From: Helicoverpa zea
Lineage: Eukaryota > Arthropoda > Insecta > Lepidoptera > Noctuidae
Length of the DNA stretch: 64,000 nt
NCBI RefSeq assembly: GCF_022581195.2
Contig: NC_061476.1
Location: 1,738,501 to 1,802,500, forward strand
Reading direction: 5' to 3'
Below the pieces are notes generated by a model, which was not told the DNA's origin, made no database searches, and saw only the letters and a program-made list of their open reading frames with translations. The translations under genes were made by a program, and so were the position numbers. This document shows, in pieces, positions 27,403 to 40,707 of this stretch. The number at the start of each line of letters is the position of its first letter. Position 1 is the stretch's first letter.

Positions 27403-27527
27403 CGGCTTCAACGGAATTTTCGTCAATCACATTCGTTTGGCAAGCCTCTTAACCGGTCGCGCTGAACGACGACTGATATTTAAATTAATTTATATTCTAC
27501 ATTAAGTTCAACAAAACTCAATTCAAA

Positions 27528-30404
27528 ATGGTGAGTACTGTTTATTATTGTTCTACTAATCTTAATTTCAGGGATTCAGAGTCCTTCGACCCTTATTTTC
27601 ACGTGTTTCGAGACACAAAGTGCCGGGTGGACACGCCACCATTTTGTCGGCATGCTAACCGACCAAGTTGAATTTCCCATGATTGCTATTGAAAGTTCTA
27701 GTCGATTTGACTTTTCAAATTGTCATCATAATCAGTTTCTAAATCGTGATCTTCACATTTTTCTGGATTTACTCCTCTGTATTCGTAATTTACCTTCTAG
27801 ATGTGATATTGTTTGACGTTAAGTTGATATTTGAACGTTATTTTTCGTGACCGTATTCAAGGATGCCACGCCGGTTAGGAACGCCACGCCCAAGTAATTT
27901 TCTTTCAAACTACTTCTTTCCTAGTCAACTAAACTTGTAAAAAGTGTTAAGAATACGATTTCAGTATGAAGTGATTCCTAGAATTTTCCTGTTTTTCATG
28001 CACTTGTGATTTTATCGATCTGTGATGACGTGTCGATGACCTCATTCTAGGTTACGGCTAGTCGCTAGCGGTACCTACCGTCACATGTTTTGAGAAGAAA
28101 TATCTCATTTACCACGACCTTGCTATTGATATTAATGATTTTCGTTACATATTTAACCGGTTTGTCACTTGATCATACAAATTGAATATTCATCGGTGTT
28201 CTACCTTAGTAAAGATGATATCACCGGTCGATTCGCGGAAGAACAAATGAGCCAGTTTCTTTACCTAAATCCTATATTTCAATGCTTCTAGAAGTGTTAT
28301 ATTCTATCCCTAGACATTATAAAAGCACTTTTATAGCCCTTATTTGTAAAATCGATTCTCATGACCTTACCTCGGGCGGGGAAGATGGCGGCCGGCCTCC
28401 CATCGATCGATAGTCCGTACCTGCCGGGGCTTTCACCCGTTCATTGCAAGTACATACCGGCTTTCACCTTTCTCTTCGTGATGTGCAGTTACAATGCCGA
28501 GAAAATTACTGAGCTTATTGGGCTTGAACTTAATTGCATCTTGATCTTGGCTGTTCTTAACATGGATTTGCTGTTATTATGGTTCTTTTCAAGAAAAGAG
28601 GTTATTGCAAGTTTGATGATACATTTTTGAATTATTAACTCACTCTTTAAATAAACTTGATTACAATGATGATAGTTAATCTAAAGAGATAGATAGATAA
28701 AACATTTATTTAGGACAAACAAAAAGACAACAAATATACACAATAAGAAATAGAACAAAACAAAAAGAGGGTAAACAGTAAAACAGAAATGAACGAAGAT
28801 AATATGTTTAGGAAACATACATGCAGATCTCGGTTATTATTTCTTGGTATTGTCTGAAGTTGTCATCTATATAGTTGAGGTCACTCGCTACAACTTATAG
28901 TCATTTGCTCATAACACTAATGATTTTCTTTCTTTGTCAACAGCGTGAGTGCATCTCCGTACACGTTGGACAAGCCGGAGTCCAGATCGGTAACGCCTGC
29001 TGGGAATTATACTGCCTTGAGCATGGAATCCAGCCTGATGGCCAGATGCCCACAGACAAGACCGTGGGTGGTGGCGACGACTCCTTCAACACCTTCTTCA
29101 GCGAGACCGGTGCCGGCAAACACGTGCCCAGGGCTGTGTTTGTTGACTTGGAACCCACTGTAGTCGGTAAGTTCTCAATGCTGATCAAATTGACTTTAAA
29201 TAAATACATCTTTAGTTTTACTACACAAAATGTTTTATGGTTCCCTAACTAACGAAATATTCTTTCTTTGCCAACAGATGAGGTCCGCACTGGCACATAC
29301 AGACAGTTGTTTCATCCAGAACAACTTATCACTGGTAAGGAAGATGCGGCCAACAACTACGCCCGTGGTCACTACACCATCGGCAAGGAGATCGTAGACC
29401 TAGTCCTCGACCGCATCCGCAAGCTGGCCGACCAGTGCACTGGCCTGCAGGGCTTCCTCATCTTCCACTCCTTCGGTGGAGGCACTGGATCCGGTTTCAC
29501 CTCCCTCCTCATGGAGCGACTCTCCGTGGACTACGGCAAGAAGTCCAAGCTGGAGTTCGCCATCTACCCGGCGCCTCAGGTGTCCACCGCCGTCGTAGAG
29601 CCATACAACTCCATCCTCACCACCCACACCACCCTGGAGCACTCCGACTGTGCCTTCATGGTTGACAACGAGGCCATCTATGACATCTGCCGCCGCAACC
29701 TCGACATCGAGCGTCCCACCTACACCAACCTGAACCGTCTCATCGGGCAGATCGTGTCCTCCATCACGGCCTCTCTGCGTTTCGACGGTGCCCTCAACGT
29801 CGATCTAACCGAGTTCCAGACCAACTTGGTGCCCTACCCGCGTATCCACTTCCCTCTGGTGACCTACGCGCCCGTCATCTCCGCCGAGAAGGCATACCAC
29901 GAGCAGCTGTCGGTGGCTGAGATCACCAACGCTTGCTTCGAGCCCGCCAACCAGATGGTCAAGTGCGACCCCCGCCACGGCAAGTACATGGCCTGCTGCA
30001 TGTTGTACCGTGGAGACGTCGTGCCCAAGGACGTGAACGCGGCCATCGCCACCATCAAGACCAAGCGCACCATCCAGTTCGTGGACTGGTGTCCTACCGG
30101 TTTCAAGGTGGGCATCAACTACCAGCCCCCCACCGTGGTGCCCGGCGGAGACTTGGCCAAGGTGCAGCGTGCCGTGTGCATGTTGTCCAACACCACCGCC
30201 ATCGCCGAGGCCTGGGCCCGCCTGGACCACAAGTTCGACCTCATGTACGCCAAGCGCGCGTTCGTGCACTGGTACGTCGGTGAGGGTATGGAGGAGGGAG
30301 AGTTCTCCGAGGCGCGCGAGGATTTGGCCGCTCTCGAGAAGGACTACGAAGAGGTCGGCATGGACTCCGCCGAGGGCGAGGGTGAGGGAGCCGAGGAGTA
30401 CTAA
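27528..30404 (+). CDS. alphaTub84B-like: alpha-tubulin (alphaTub84B-like), complete
   Basis: Three coding exons: 27528-27530 (ATG only), 28944-29166 and 29278-30404, joined by GT-AG introns of 1413 and 111 bp. They give 1353 nt, exactly the 450 residues plus stop usual for alpha-tubulin. Visible hallmarks are the MREC start, acetylatable Lys40 in MPTDKT, the GTP-binding loop GGGTGSG at residues 142-148, the alpha-specific catalytic Glu254 in LNVDLTEF, and an acidic tail ending in Tyr (GEGAEEY), the substrate of detyrosination. The product pairs with beta-tubulin to build microtubules in the cytoplasm. The intron right after the ATG is conserved with insect alphaTub84B genes, so exon 1 is supported despite coding one residue. 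Exon 3 is strongly GC/C-ending in codon use, as expected of a highly expressed gene. Intron 1 holds a retroelement-tail scrap near 28690-28790. Orthology to 84B rather than another ubiquitous alpha isotype is inferred. Confidence 0.98.
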
Positions 30405-30456
30405 GCCGCTGAACTTGTTCACGGAGCACTCGCACCGATACATTCCGGTGACATGA

Positions 30457-30462
30457 AATAAA
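30457..30462 (+). terminator. alpha-tubulin poly(A) signal
   Basis: Canonical AATAAA 53 bp past the stop codon, followed by A-rich and then TG-rich sequence, consistent with cleavage near 30480. Confidence 0.8.
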
Positions 30463-30599
30463 ACAAAACAATTATGTTGAACTCTGTCGTTTGATTTCCT
30501 GTACACATTCCTAAAAACATCTGATACACTCAAACAAATAAATAACAGATCAATATCAAGTAGGTAACTATCATATCGGAGCATCCTTGAATATTATAA

Positions 30600-30877
30600 A
30601 GCTGGGTACTCACTTAGCAGTGTAGCACGTAACGTATCAGATACGGTATCAAGTGAGTAGGTACGTAGGCACGAGCCCGATGCAAGCCGCTCGCGCGTGG
30701 GGCGCTGTAAGCTCGCAGTGAAACCGCCACTCGGGGTTACTCGGCGGCTCGGTGGGCACAGCGCTCAAAGGCGGCTCGCAGTGTGCTCGTGAGGACCTGT
30801 GGACGAGCCGTACCCACTTGCAGGTTGATACCGTATCTGATACGTTACGTGCTACACTGCTAAGTGAGTACCCAGCT
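30600..30877. mobile_element. MITE with about 53-bp terminal inverted repeats
   Basis: The ends AGCTGGGTACTCACTTAGCA and inverse pair over about 53 bp essentially without mismatch. TAA is duplicated on both sides (30597-30599, 30878-30880). The centre is unusually GC-rich. The TAA target and non-coding body fit a PIF/Harbinger-type MITE. It sits about 140 bp past the tubulin poly(A) signal. Confidence 0.9.
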
Positions 30878-31074
30878 TAAGATGCAACAAAGTGCATCGC
30901 GAGCTTGCTTTATCGCTCGCTGATAACTTTTGAGGTCAACCATAGATAACGTAAAAATATTCATGACTCAATCCAATCGGTAACACTAATCAGTAAATTC
31001 TACGTGCGTAATAAGTTATGAGGTCTGAGCTAAGATGGAGCTAAGCCGTTTGGAAGGTCAGCTGAACCAGTGTA

Positions 31075-31576
31075 CGTTACCCAGGCCAGATGTTGTCGAA
31101 AATGGTGATTTGAATTTTATAGATAATCATTTAATGAAATAACCTTTAAGATATGCATTATTTTGGTTTTATTACTGCCGAACAAATTTAAACTAAGTCC
31201 TAGGAAGTCATGTACAAAATATGATAAGAATCCGCTTAACCATTTCAAAGATCTAGCATAACCAAAAACGTTAGCCCAGCAAAATCTCGAATAACTTCGC
31301 AACCGAAGAAAGAACAAATACCCACAAAATATGGCACAACATTTACTTTATCTAGACAACTAATTTTATAGGTAATATTTATTGAAATATTCCCATTAGA
31401 AAGAAAAAGGTCTGGCTGGCGTAACGTTACGCCAGCAGGAAATGTTTTTGTGAAATAATTAAAAAACTATAAGCGCAACAAATTTAAAAATGTGCGCAAC
31501 AATTACAGAAGCCGCACAACTAATTATCTATAAGATTCAAATTACCATTTTCGACAACATCAGGGCCTGGGTAACG
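31075..31576. mobile_element. MITE with long terminal inverted repeats (CGTTACCCAGGCC)
   Basis: The left end CGTTACCCAGGCCAGATG and the right end ...CTGGGTAACG pair over about 55 bp with a few differences. TA lies on both sides. The 502-bp element has no transposase; the short ORF inside is chance. Confidence 0.85.
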
Positions 31577-31705
31577 TACACGCTGAACCATAGGTATCTA
31601 CCTACGATAGACAGGTATCACCTACCTACGCTTTGGCCGTAAGGTGTAGTAGCCACCCGTAACCTATTACAGTATGAGGACTCAACATGAAAATATCCTC
31701 AGCAG

Positions 31706-32100
31706 GGGCCCGATTCTCCTAAGTTAATAATGTCAAAATCGAATAGTAATCGAATCGCAATACGATCGTAATAGCAGTTTTAACCATATCGGGCATTCTG
31801 CTACTAATAAAAGACCAATCGTATTCGATTGACATTTGATTGGTGTGCGATTGGTATGCTATTTTGGTAATTTTGGTCTATACGGTAGTTTGCCGTGCAA
31901 TCATTTTGCAATCGTAAAACATTTGCAGACAAAATGATTCATTATTGAATGACAGAAAAGAATAAAAACGTTTATTTCAAAGAAAAAATAGCGGAATGCC
32001 ACATACGCTTCAATAGTAATCGAGTCGGGATTGGATCTCAGTCGAATCGAGTCGAACGTCAATCGAAGGTCGCTTAAGTAAAATTAGGAGAATCGGGCCC
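31706..32100. mobile_element. MITE with GGGCCCGATTCTCCTAA ends
   Basis: Terminal inverted repeats GGGCCCGATTCTCCTAA and inverse, with CAG directly duplicated on both flanks. The interior is rich in AATCGAAT-type words. 395 bp and non-coding; superfamily not assigned. Confidence 0.85.
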
Positions 32101-33557
32101 CAGGCTTCGAGCAACACGGAATATGTTGCCTGTTGTTGTAGCCTGCAGCTCTGTCGGCGTGGGTAGGTATGCCTAGGATGTAGGTAGGAGGCGTTACTGA
32201 AGATGTAAGTACATAGATAGGTGTGTAAATAGGATACGAATACAGTTTAAGAGAGCGTGCAAGAAAGACATTAAAATTAATAAACTACCTACGTAGGTAG
32301 ATGTACTTCGCGCTTTTAGTACCCTAGCGATGTTATATTTTTCTTCAATAACTAGGTAGGTAGCTTTCAGCAAGAATATAAAGTCTAGAATAGGGTTCGT
32401 AGTCTCTCTTCTGCTGGAAGCAGAACCGTAGGTATCCACTGCATCGCGGTTATTTTGGCTAGATCGTCGAGCAGTAAGATATTCTATCACAATACCAAAC
32501 TTAGGTCAACTAGGTACCAGTTAGCAACTCGACTTCACGCCCACAACCCGACAACCTACACAGTTTTTAAAATTTTGATTGAAGGGGCCTGACGTAACCC
32601 ACATAACGCGAACAAGATTGAAAGTAAATGGTCCAAGAACGTTAACTTGTTTGCATGTAGGCGCGGTGACATCACTGCATCGCCATAATAGGAGATGACA
32701 GCACACAGTTGTTTTTAAATTGTGGTCGCTGTTTACCGTATATGGTCTTTGCTCGGTTGTTTGGCGGTATCTTGCGCTGAGAGCTAAATATTCTGGATGA
32801 TGGAGTTTTATGTCATCATTTACTTGATTACAGCTGTTTTTGATTGCCTAAATTAGGTATTTATTGATAGTTGTGCTCGAGGCTAGGCTAAGTTGGGTAT
32901 TGTGTACCTACTAGTCAGAGCAAAGTTTGAATCCCATGGAATAGGTAATATCCCGAAGTTTGAGATAATTAAGTTAAGTAGGTAGGTTCACATAGGTGTG
33001 TTAATGTTTGCAATGGGGTCACTTCATGCATACCTACAAGTCGTATGAATGTTTATAAGTACAGAATAAGTATTTATCAATGAATTTCTAAAAAAAAGAC
33101 AATCCTGTTGTTCTATAATGAAACTAAGGATCGATTATGATGAAATGTTAATCACAACAATATAATAAATTGAAATTAATCAAAATACGGTTAAGTACTT
33201 TGTTTGTTTAAAATAAGGCCATGCTAACGAGCACATTTTCCTCAACAAAATAAGGATAAATTGCATCAAAAATATTTCAACTAAATAACTTTGTAACCAA
33301 CTCATACATTTTGATACAATGAAATGAACGTCTAACAATAGAATTCTCTGAACCAAAAATGGGATTGTCAGCTTGCCTTCTCAGGTAAATGTGCATCATG
33401 CACTGAATAACGCTTCGGTCGGCTTTTTGTGGCACGTTCTGTAAAACTGTTGAATTTACCGTTTTCTGTTGCAGAGTTAGTGGATAGTATATACTTATCT
33501 AAGCCTAAATTTAACTTTTCAAGATATAATTTAGTATTGACATGATTCGTATTTTAA
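32101..33557. other. non-coding, no gene seen
   Basis: No exon or terminal-repeat element recognised. ORFs at 32194-32490 and 32521-32706 lack any domain signal. Confidence 0.4.
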
Positions 33558-34029
33558 AGCTCCTGCTCCACCTGCGTTAGCGTTAACGTTAATGTCAATG
33601 GCCAACTACACGTTACTTATTGCATTAAAAATGAGTGTTGGCTACACTTAGGTACAATTCCGCAAAGAGTTAATCCCTCATGAAGTAACGCGTTAACACA
33701 CATTAAAGAGGTTAAACTCATACACACAAAATAATTCTAAAAACTAAAGCTTTCTCATTTGATCATTCCATTATCGTGCTCGTAAAATGCAGTTACCGCT
33801 TAAACAAAGTATCTACACTCGTCCTTGCATGCGTGCAATGAGATGGCATTAATGTAGCCAACATCACTAAGCGCGCAAAACTACGCACTAAAACCCTTTG
33901 ATGTGTCCAAAAAACCGACACCCGAGTTATCGCTTAACGTTTAATGCTATTAATAATGCCATTAAAACGTTGGCCACATCTGCGTAACGCCAAAATTTTA
34001 CGCGTTAAGACGCAGGTGGAGCAGGAGCA
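33558..34029. mobile_element. MITE (TGCTCCTGCTCCACCTGCG family), copy 2
   Basis: Nearly identical to 23031-23518 throughout. It has a one-base change at the left terminus and lacks a short internal duplication present in copy 1. TAA precedes the left end, but the right flank reads ATA, so the target duplication is not intact. Confidence 0.85.
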
Positions 34030-34560
34030 ATACTGGATTCGGGAGCACCCACTCAAATGGAATTATTACATTCGTACCCACTTACTTAGAACGACTTATT
34101 TGCCAACTCTGGTATTGATTAGCAGAAATAAGTAGTTGGCTGGCTGCGGGAGATCAAATGTTCTAAAATCTGAATTTCATCTCCGATCTCTCACAAGGAA
34201 GCTGCGTATCTATTTACGGATGAACGTAAGGTTAGGGTTCGATGAACCAAACAGTTTATTTTAACTCCGCGCTCGCGTCTGCATCGTTTACCTACTTGCT
34301 TTTATTAGTTCAATATTCCAGTATTGGAAGATACTATAGTCAGTCTCTTGACCTAAGAAAATGCTATTAACTTACTTATTCATATTTTGGATCATTTTCA
34401 GTTGTTAGTAGACTTAACCCGGATATAAAACATCCTGTAAGTGTAGGCTGTAACTAGATGGGTAGGTACCTGTCTCAGGATTAAAGCTAATTTAGGTACA
34501 AGCTTTTATTTAACTTGCAATGTATGTACTTATGTAACTATTATACTGCACAATTTATAT
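34030..34560. other. non-coding, no gene seen
   Basis: Short AT-rich spacer between two transposons; nothing recognised. Confidence 0.4.
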
Positions 34561-34634
34561 GTTTTAAAAGCTCGTCGCGATTTTACTAAGAAAGTAAATA
34601 CGAGTACTTAAATCTCGCGACAAGCTTTTAAAAC
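34561..34634. repeat. 74-bp palindrome
   Basis: Arms of about 23-25 bp (GTTTTAAAAGCTCGTCGCGA and its inverse) surround a loop of about 27 nt. It ends six bases before the TA flanking the large fold-back element. Probably a tiny MITE or fold-back. Confidence 0.6.
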
Positions 34635-34640
34635 GTATTA

Positions 34641-37423
34641 GTCCCCAGGCCGGCGAACAAATTTTTTTTTGATACATATACATTTAAGACTTTGTGAGTG
34701 TCTTCCTTACGATTAGTCCGACAAACTTTTCGAATGCGCAAATTTTGGTGCCGCTGCGTTTTTTAATGCTTGACTCCTGAAATTGTCGATATGACGTCAC
34801 TATGGCTCTTCGTACATACACGTTTCATTTTTTGAGATTCGTTTAATAAAGTTAACTAGAGAATGGTGGTCAACTTGTCCGATAAAGATCGTGCTGCGTT
34901 TGGAGTGTCCACCATCCTGAAAATGTCGGTATGACGTCACTACGACTCTTCGCACATACATGTTTCATTTTTTGAGGTTTGTTTAATAAAGTTAACTAGA
35001 AAATTGTGGTCAACTTGTCCGATAAAGATCATGCTGCGTTTGGAGTGTCCACCATCCGAAACATGTCGATATGACGTCACTGTGTCTCCCCATACATACA
35101 TGTCGGTCAAATACAACAATGATAGATAATTCTATCATTTCTATGCACTACTATTCTTACTGACTATTCTTATTGCAAATATCAACTTGTCCGACAAATG
35201 TAGTGAGGCAAATAGTCAGTTCGACAAGAAAATGAGAAATAAATATTACAATTGGAAGAAGTTTATTCTTTTTGTCAATTTCTGACTTAAATATTCACGT
35301 GCATTATTTAAGTATATTAAATTGGCATACTACTTACCAATTTTTATTACTATTTTAGAAAAAGTAGCCTGACTAAGACGTATTGTTGATAGTCTATATT
35401 ATGTTAAGGAATAATATCCCACATCTATTAATGGACTATATATCAATCAAAAGGACTTTTTAAGTGCAACATTTTGTTTCAACATACCACTTATCAATTC
35501 TTAGTATTTTAGAAGATATAGCCCAAATAAGGCGTATTATCGATAGGTTTTACTATGTTAGGGAATAATGTCCCACCTCTAGGTATGAACCATATGTCAA
35601 TCGAAAGATCTTTTTAAGCGCTATATTCCGTCTTAACATACCACTTACCGATTCTTAGTATTTTGGAAGACATAACTGACCTAAGGCATATTTATTGATA
35701 CTTTACATTGTGTTAAGGAATAACATCTCACTTGAAGTTATGAGCCATATTTCAATCAAAAGATCTTTTTAAGCGCAAGGTTGTATTAGCATAACTCCGA
35801 CAAATTGTTAGTACTTTAAAAGCTAGAGCTTTTCTAAGAATATATTATCGGTAGGTTCTGTCAAGCTAATCCATTACTTCTTTAGTAACAAATTATATAT
35901 TATTTGAAAAACCTTTCCAAATGAAACATTTCGTGTTAACATACTTCCGAAAAATTGTTAGTATTTCAGAAGCTAGAGCTTATATAAGGTTATTTTATCG
36001 ATATGTGTTTTCAAGTTAATAAATCCCTCCTGTAGTAATGATACATATATCATTCGAAACGACTTTCTAAATGCAATATTTACTATTAACATACTTCACA
36101 CCAATTGTCAGTACTTTATACCAAATCTTAAAATATATCTATATTTTCCGGACGGTGGACACTCCATATGCAGCATGATCTTTGTCGGACAAGCTTACCA
36201 CAATTTCCTAGTTAACTTTATTAAACAAATCTCAAAAAATGAAACAGGTATGTACGAAGAGTCGTAGTGACGTCATACCGACATTTTCAGGATGGTGGAC
36301 ACTCCAAACGCAGCACGATCTTTATCGGACAAGTTGACCACCATTTTCTAGTTAACTTTGTTAAACGAATCTCAAAAAATGAAACAGGTATGTACGAAGA
36401 GTCATAGTGACGTCATATCGACATTTTCAGGATGGTGGACACTCCAAACGCAGCACGATCTTTATCGGACAAGTTGACCACCATTCTCTAGTTAACTTTA
36501 TTAAACGAATCTCAAAAGATGAAACGTGTATGTACGAAGAGCCATAGTGACGTCATATCGACAATTTCAGGAGTCAAGCATTAAAAAACGCAGCGGCACC
36601 AAAATTTGCGCATTCGAAAAGTTTGTCGGACTCATCGTAAGGAAGACACTCACAAAGTCTTAAATGTATATGTATCAAAAAAAAATTTGTTCGCCGGCCT
36701 GGGGACTATAATCAACAATACGTCTTAGTCAGGCTACTTTTTCTAAAATAAGTAAGTGGTAAGTAGTATGCCAATTTAATATACTTAAATAATGCACATG
36801 AATATTTAAGTCAGAAATTGACAAAAAGAATAAACTTCTTCCAATTGTAATATTTTTTTCTCATTTTCTTGTCGAACTGACTATTTGCCTCACTACATTT
36901 GTCGGACAAGTCGATATTTGCAATAAGAATAGTATTATCTATCATTGTTGTATTTGACCGACATGTATGTATGGGGAGACACAGTGACGTCATATCGACA
37001 TGTTTCGGATGGTGGACACTCCAAACGCAGCATGATCTTTATCGGACAAGTTGACCACAATTTTCTAGTTAACTTTATTAAACAAACCTCAAAAAATGAA
37101 ACGTGTATGTACGAAGAGTCGTAGTGACGTCATACCGACATTTTCAGGATGGTGGACACTCCAAACGCAGCACGATCTTTATCGGACAAGTTGACCACCA
37201 TTCTCTAGTTAACTTTATTAAACGAATCTCAAAAAATGAAACGTGTATGTACGAAGAGCCATAGTGACGTCATATCGACAATTTCAGGAGTCAAGCATTA
37301 AAAAACGCAGCGGTACCAAAATTTGCGCATTCGAAAAGTTTGTCGGACTCATCGTAAGGAAGACACTCACAAAGTCTTAAATGTATATGTATCAAAAAAA
37401 AATTTGTTCGCCGGCCTGGGGAC
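34641..37423. mobile_element. 2.8-kb fold-back DNA transposon
   Basis: The ends GTCCCCAGGCCGGCGAACAA and exact inverse are flanked by TA on both sides. The left arm (about 34641-35393) pairs with the right arm (about 36711-37423). An extra copy of the right arm end (about 36130-36706) lies inside, terminating at a second intact right terminus at 36706. Each arm contains 140-bp tandem units with a TGACGTCA palindrome. The centre (35394-36130) is four or five diverged units of about 160-170 bp. No coding capacity. The structure suggests a non-autonomous element with internal expansion and a duplicated right end. Confidence 0.85.
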
Positions 37424-38804
37424 TAACAGCTTCATGGTTCATGTCATACGCGTCCAACTATTGACGGAAGTTTTGAATTACTTAGTAGATATTATGTAGG
37501 TAACCAATACACCTGCTGACGTAAGCAAGACCCTATCATATTCCCTGTACCTTCTTAGTTACTAACACTCTGATATGTATAGTGTTTCTTGATCAGATAT
37601 AAAATGTAAATATTCCTCGTGGATAAAAAAATCCAACTCTATATAAGTCTATGCATAGGTGGCTTAGCCATATTTGAATTAGTTATTAAGGTAAGTTTAA
37701 TGACCCAGCCACACGATGAACGACTAGCTAGCATTTCGCTAATAGTAGTGTAGTCAACAATGAAACAATACAGAATTATCATAATACGACTTCCACGTGT
37801 GCATCTTGGCAGCTTTACAAGTTCGTATCACAAACGTTGTTAGGAATTACCTTTCGATAAAAGTCTTAAGATCGGAATTACTTTGTTAAGATACCGTTCG
37901 GATTGAATTTACAAAATATAGCAAAGTATATTGTTACTATTCTTGTTCTAGATTAGATCTTTTTTGAGCTTTTCGCTTCTAAGGGAGTTTGGTCAGCGTG
38001 GCACGAGCATAGAAATATGTATTGATTTAATTGAGGGCGCCAGGATTGCTGGAAAATTATTCACCACCAAAGCAATCGTGGACTTTATAATTGTCTATCA
38101 GAGAAAGTACAATAAAAAGATAAGTAGGAAGTAGAGTAAGATAAATATAAAACATAGTATGATACAATATTGTTTATTTCGTAATAATAACAACACAATG
38201 TAACGTCGCACTCGTGTCAGGCGGGCGTCGTCTAACGCCTTACATGTCGCTAACTGAGGCACGGTACTTAAACTGACACCTACGCGATTATCATCACAAA
38301 TAGTTAGAAAAAAAAACATATTGCTAAACTTTTTGACCTAAGTTTACAATACCCATAAACCTCCGTTTTTCTTGAAACAACAGTTTACTATGAAACTTGT
38401 ACGTAAAATATCCTAGTAAGGAATAGTTTTGAGAAAACTGATGTTTACTGATCAACTATTTTATTGACAGTTTTCAGTTTTTAACTAGATAGTATTAGTA
38501 GCCGAACTAACAGAGATTGGTTTATATTTATATGTAACAACTTAGATGTCAGTTCAAGTAAAGTGTCTCTATTACAAAAATACTGAACAATTTCACACAC
38601 AAACATAATATACAAACAGATGTATTTACATTACATGCAACACATCGAGCTATAACTTATGTATCGTCATTGATAAGTATATAAAAGAGATATCACATTA
38701 AATAAACGTAGGTGCAATAAGACTTAACTACGGCTAAAAATAACGGAAGAGTAACAAACATACATTGTTATAAATTCGCATTTATAATATTAAAAACTTT
38801 TTTT

Positions 38805-39010
38805 ATGGGAAACCTTCATATGACTACTTCGGCTGTGGGTGCAACGTGAGGGAGTGTCAGACTCTTACTGACTTAAACCCATCATGTTCCTTCTTAAGCC
38901 CTTATGTACCAGGGCCGCGGTAACTCGCGCGAACAATACCGCAGCCCAGGTAGGCTTTGGCCCTGGTTGGCCCTATTGCGGAAGACAGGATTGACTGCCT
39001 CGCTATGCTT
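38805..39010 (+). repeat. interspersed repeat (GGGAGTGTCAGACTCTTACTG family)
   Basis: Carries GAGGGAGTGTCAGACTCTTA and a TATGTACCAGGGCCGCGG stretch, both repeated at 42830-43165 and in diverged form at 2637-2775. Class unknown. Confidence 0.55.
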
Positions 39011-40054
39011 AGTGAGTGTTAAGCGCGAATATATTTGAAATAATTGGGTTACAGAGTCAAAGGGATAGTAAGTTTTTTTTCTTACAATCTTACAGTGGAA
39101 ATACAGTGCTTTGGCACTCACAATTAAAAACGTTAAGAGGTCAGGTATTTACAAAAGTTGTGCCTAAAGTAATGAGTTAATTTATTGGCACTAGTTAGCT
39201 TCGATGTCTCTATCCTTACTCAAATATCTATCAATGACGACAAACAAACATTTAATTTTAAATAATATAATATATTCACACTTAATGTGGGTACATTATT
39301 GTATTGAGTTCACAAAATTATCCTGAAAGTGATATCTTCAAAATCAAGTTACTAGCTGTAGCTTAACACTATTTTATTACTTGTAAGCTTTTTTATTCAA
39401 AAGAATAGTTCATGTGGGCACAATAAGCATTTCATGTAAGTACAATTTAGAAATTTGTCTGTCCAATCTAAATGCTATTTATAAATCTATGACACAGGTT
39501 ATAATGAGCTTGTAATAATCGAAGGTGCAACTTATATACTAAATAGTAGGTGCCGAAAATATTCCTAGTCAACTATTGATTATTATCTATGGAAATTCTA
39601 GAATTATAAGAAGACATGTATTTAAACTATCGTAGAGTAATTACTTGTATAGTATAGCGTTATAATATATAAAACTTTTATACATAATGTACACACAAAA
39701 CACTTCAAACAGCAAAGTCCTCTAGCGCCACTGTAGAAAAAGATTCTAACTACACTTGTCTATGCTTTACTCTATGGTATAAAATACTAATTAATTAGCT
39801 CTAGAAAAAAAAACATTACCTTTCAGGATAATTATGTGTTTTTATTTATTTTATTATAAAGCTAAAAAATATGGCTATTAACGACCATTCTGTTGTGCAC
39901 TATAACTTAACTTATGATGTATTTTTAAAGAAAACAACAGAAATAGCAGATATATATTGTTTGAAAGTTCTATAAGGAAATTTTAATTGGCGACTTCTCT
40001 CTTTTATTTGGCTATAACATTGACAAATGATAGATATCACACAACCTTCGGAAA

Positions 40055-40200
40055 ACCAGATTCCTGAGATGGAGTTTCTTGCCCGTTCTTCTCCATAGGT
40101 AGCTACTTTTGGAATGGGCAACTAGAATCAACTTTATTTATAATTTTTGACGTTCATAAGTGCTTGTAAAGGCCTAAATGAAATAAATGGATTTGATTTG
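40055..40200 (+). mobile_element. LINE 3' tail
   Basis: Contains TTTTGACGTTCATAAGTGC and then CCTAAATGAAATAAATG, a non-LTR retrotransposon 3' end found widely in moths. Only the tail is present. Confidence 0.65.
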
Positions 40201-40707
40201 ATCCTAGGACGCCAGGCAGGAATATGGAAGACAGGCTCAATATAAAATGGTTCACTGTAAAATAACTATCTGAGGGCGCCATAATGGAAACTTAATTATT
40301 AGTTAGTTATTTTGTTTTATATTTCATTGTTTAGTGTACAACAGAATCGCCGCATTTCGCTAACTTACTATTGACATTGCACGTTATAGAAAGGGTATAT
40401 CATTGATGTGATTTCTTATTTAAAGATAGTCGGTAACAACGCACTGATTTGATTGTCTACGAGGCTTAATATTTAGGCGTTTTGGTCAGCAGAATTTTAA
40501 GTACCTATCTAGTTATAGTAGTTATGTTACTCCAAAAATGTTTTCTAAGTAGATAAGCTGTAAGCTATTCATTCATTATTCCAGAAAGAAAAATCTATAT
40601 CCGTAGCCTCAAAATATATTTTAGGGGCGATTTTTAAATCATCATTTAACTTCGATCTAATAAATATTATGGCGATTTGACATATATTTTATATAAAAGC
40701 TATTAAA

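Larger units (their letters stand above)
37424..40694. other. non-coding with retroelement scraps
   Basis: No exon supported. Two repeats are listed separately (38805-39010 and 40055-40200). The remainder is AT-rich. Confidence 0.4.

Noticed and set aside
29400..30584. Antisense ORFs (up to 259 codons) over the tubulin exon
   Set aside because: Shadows caused by strong G/C-ending codon bias in the tubulin coding strand.
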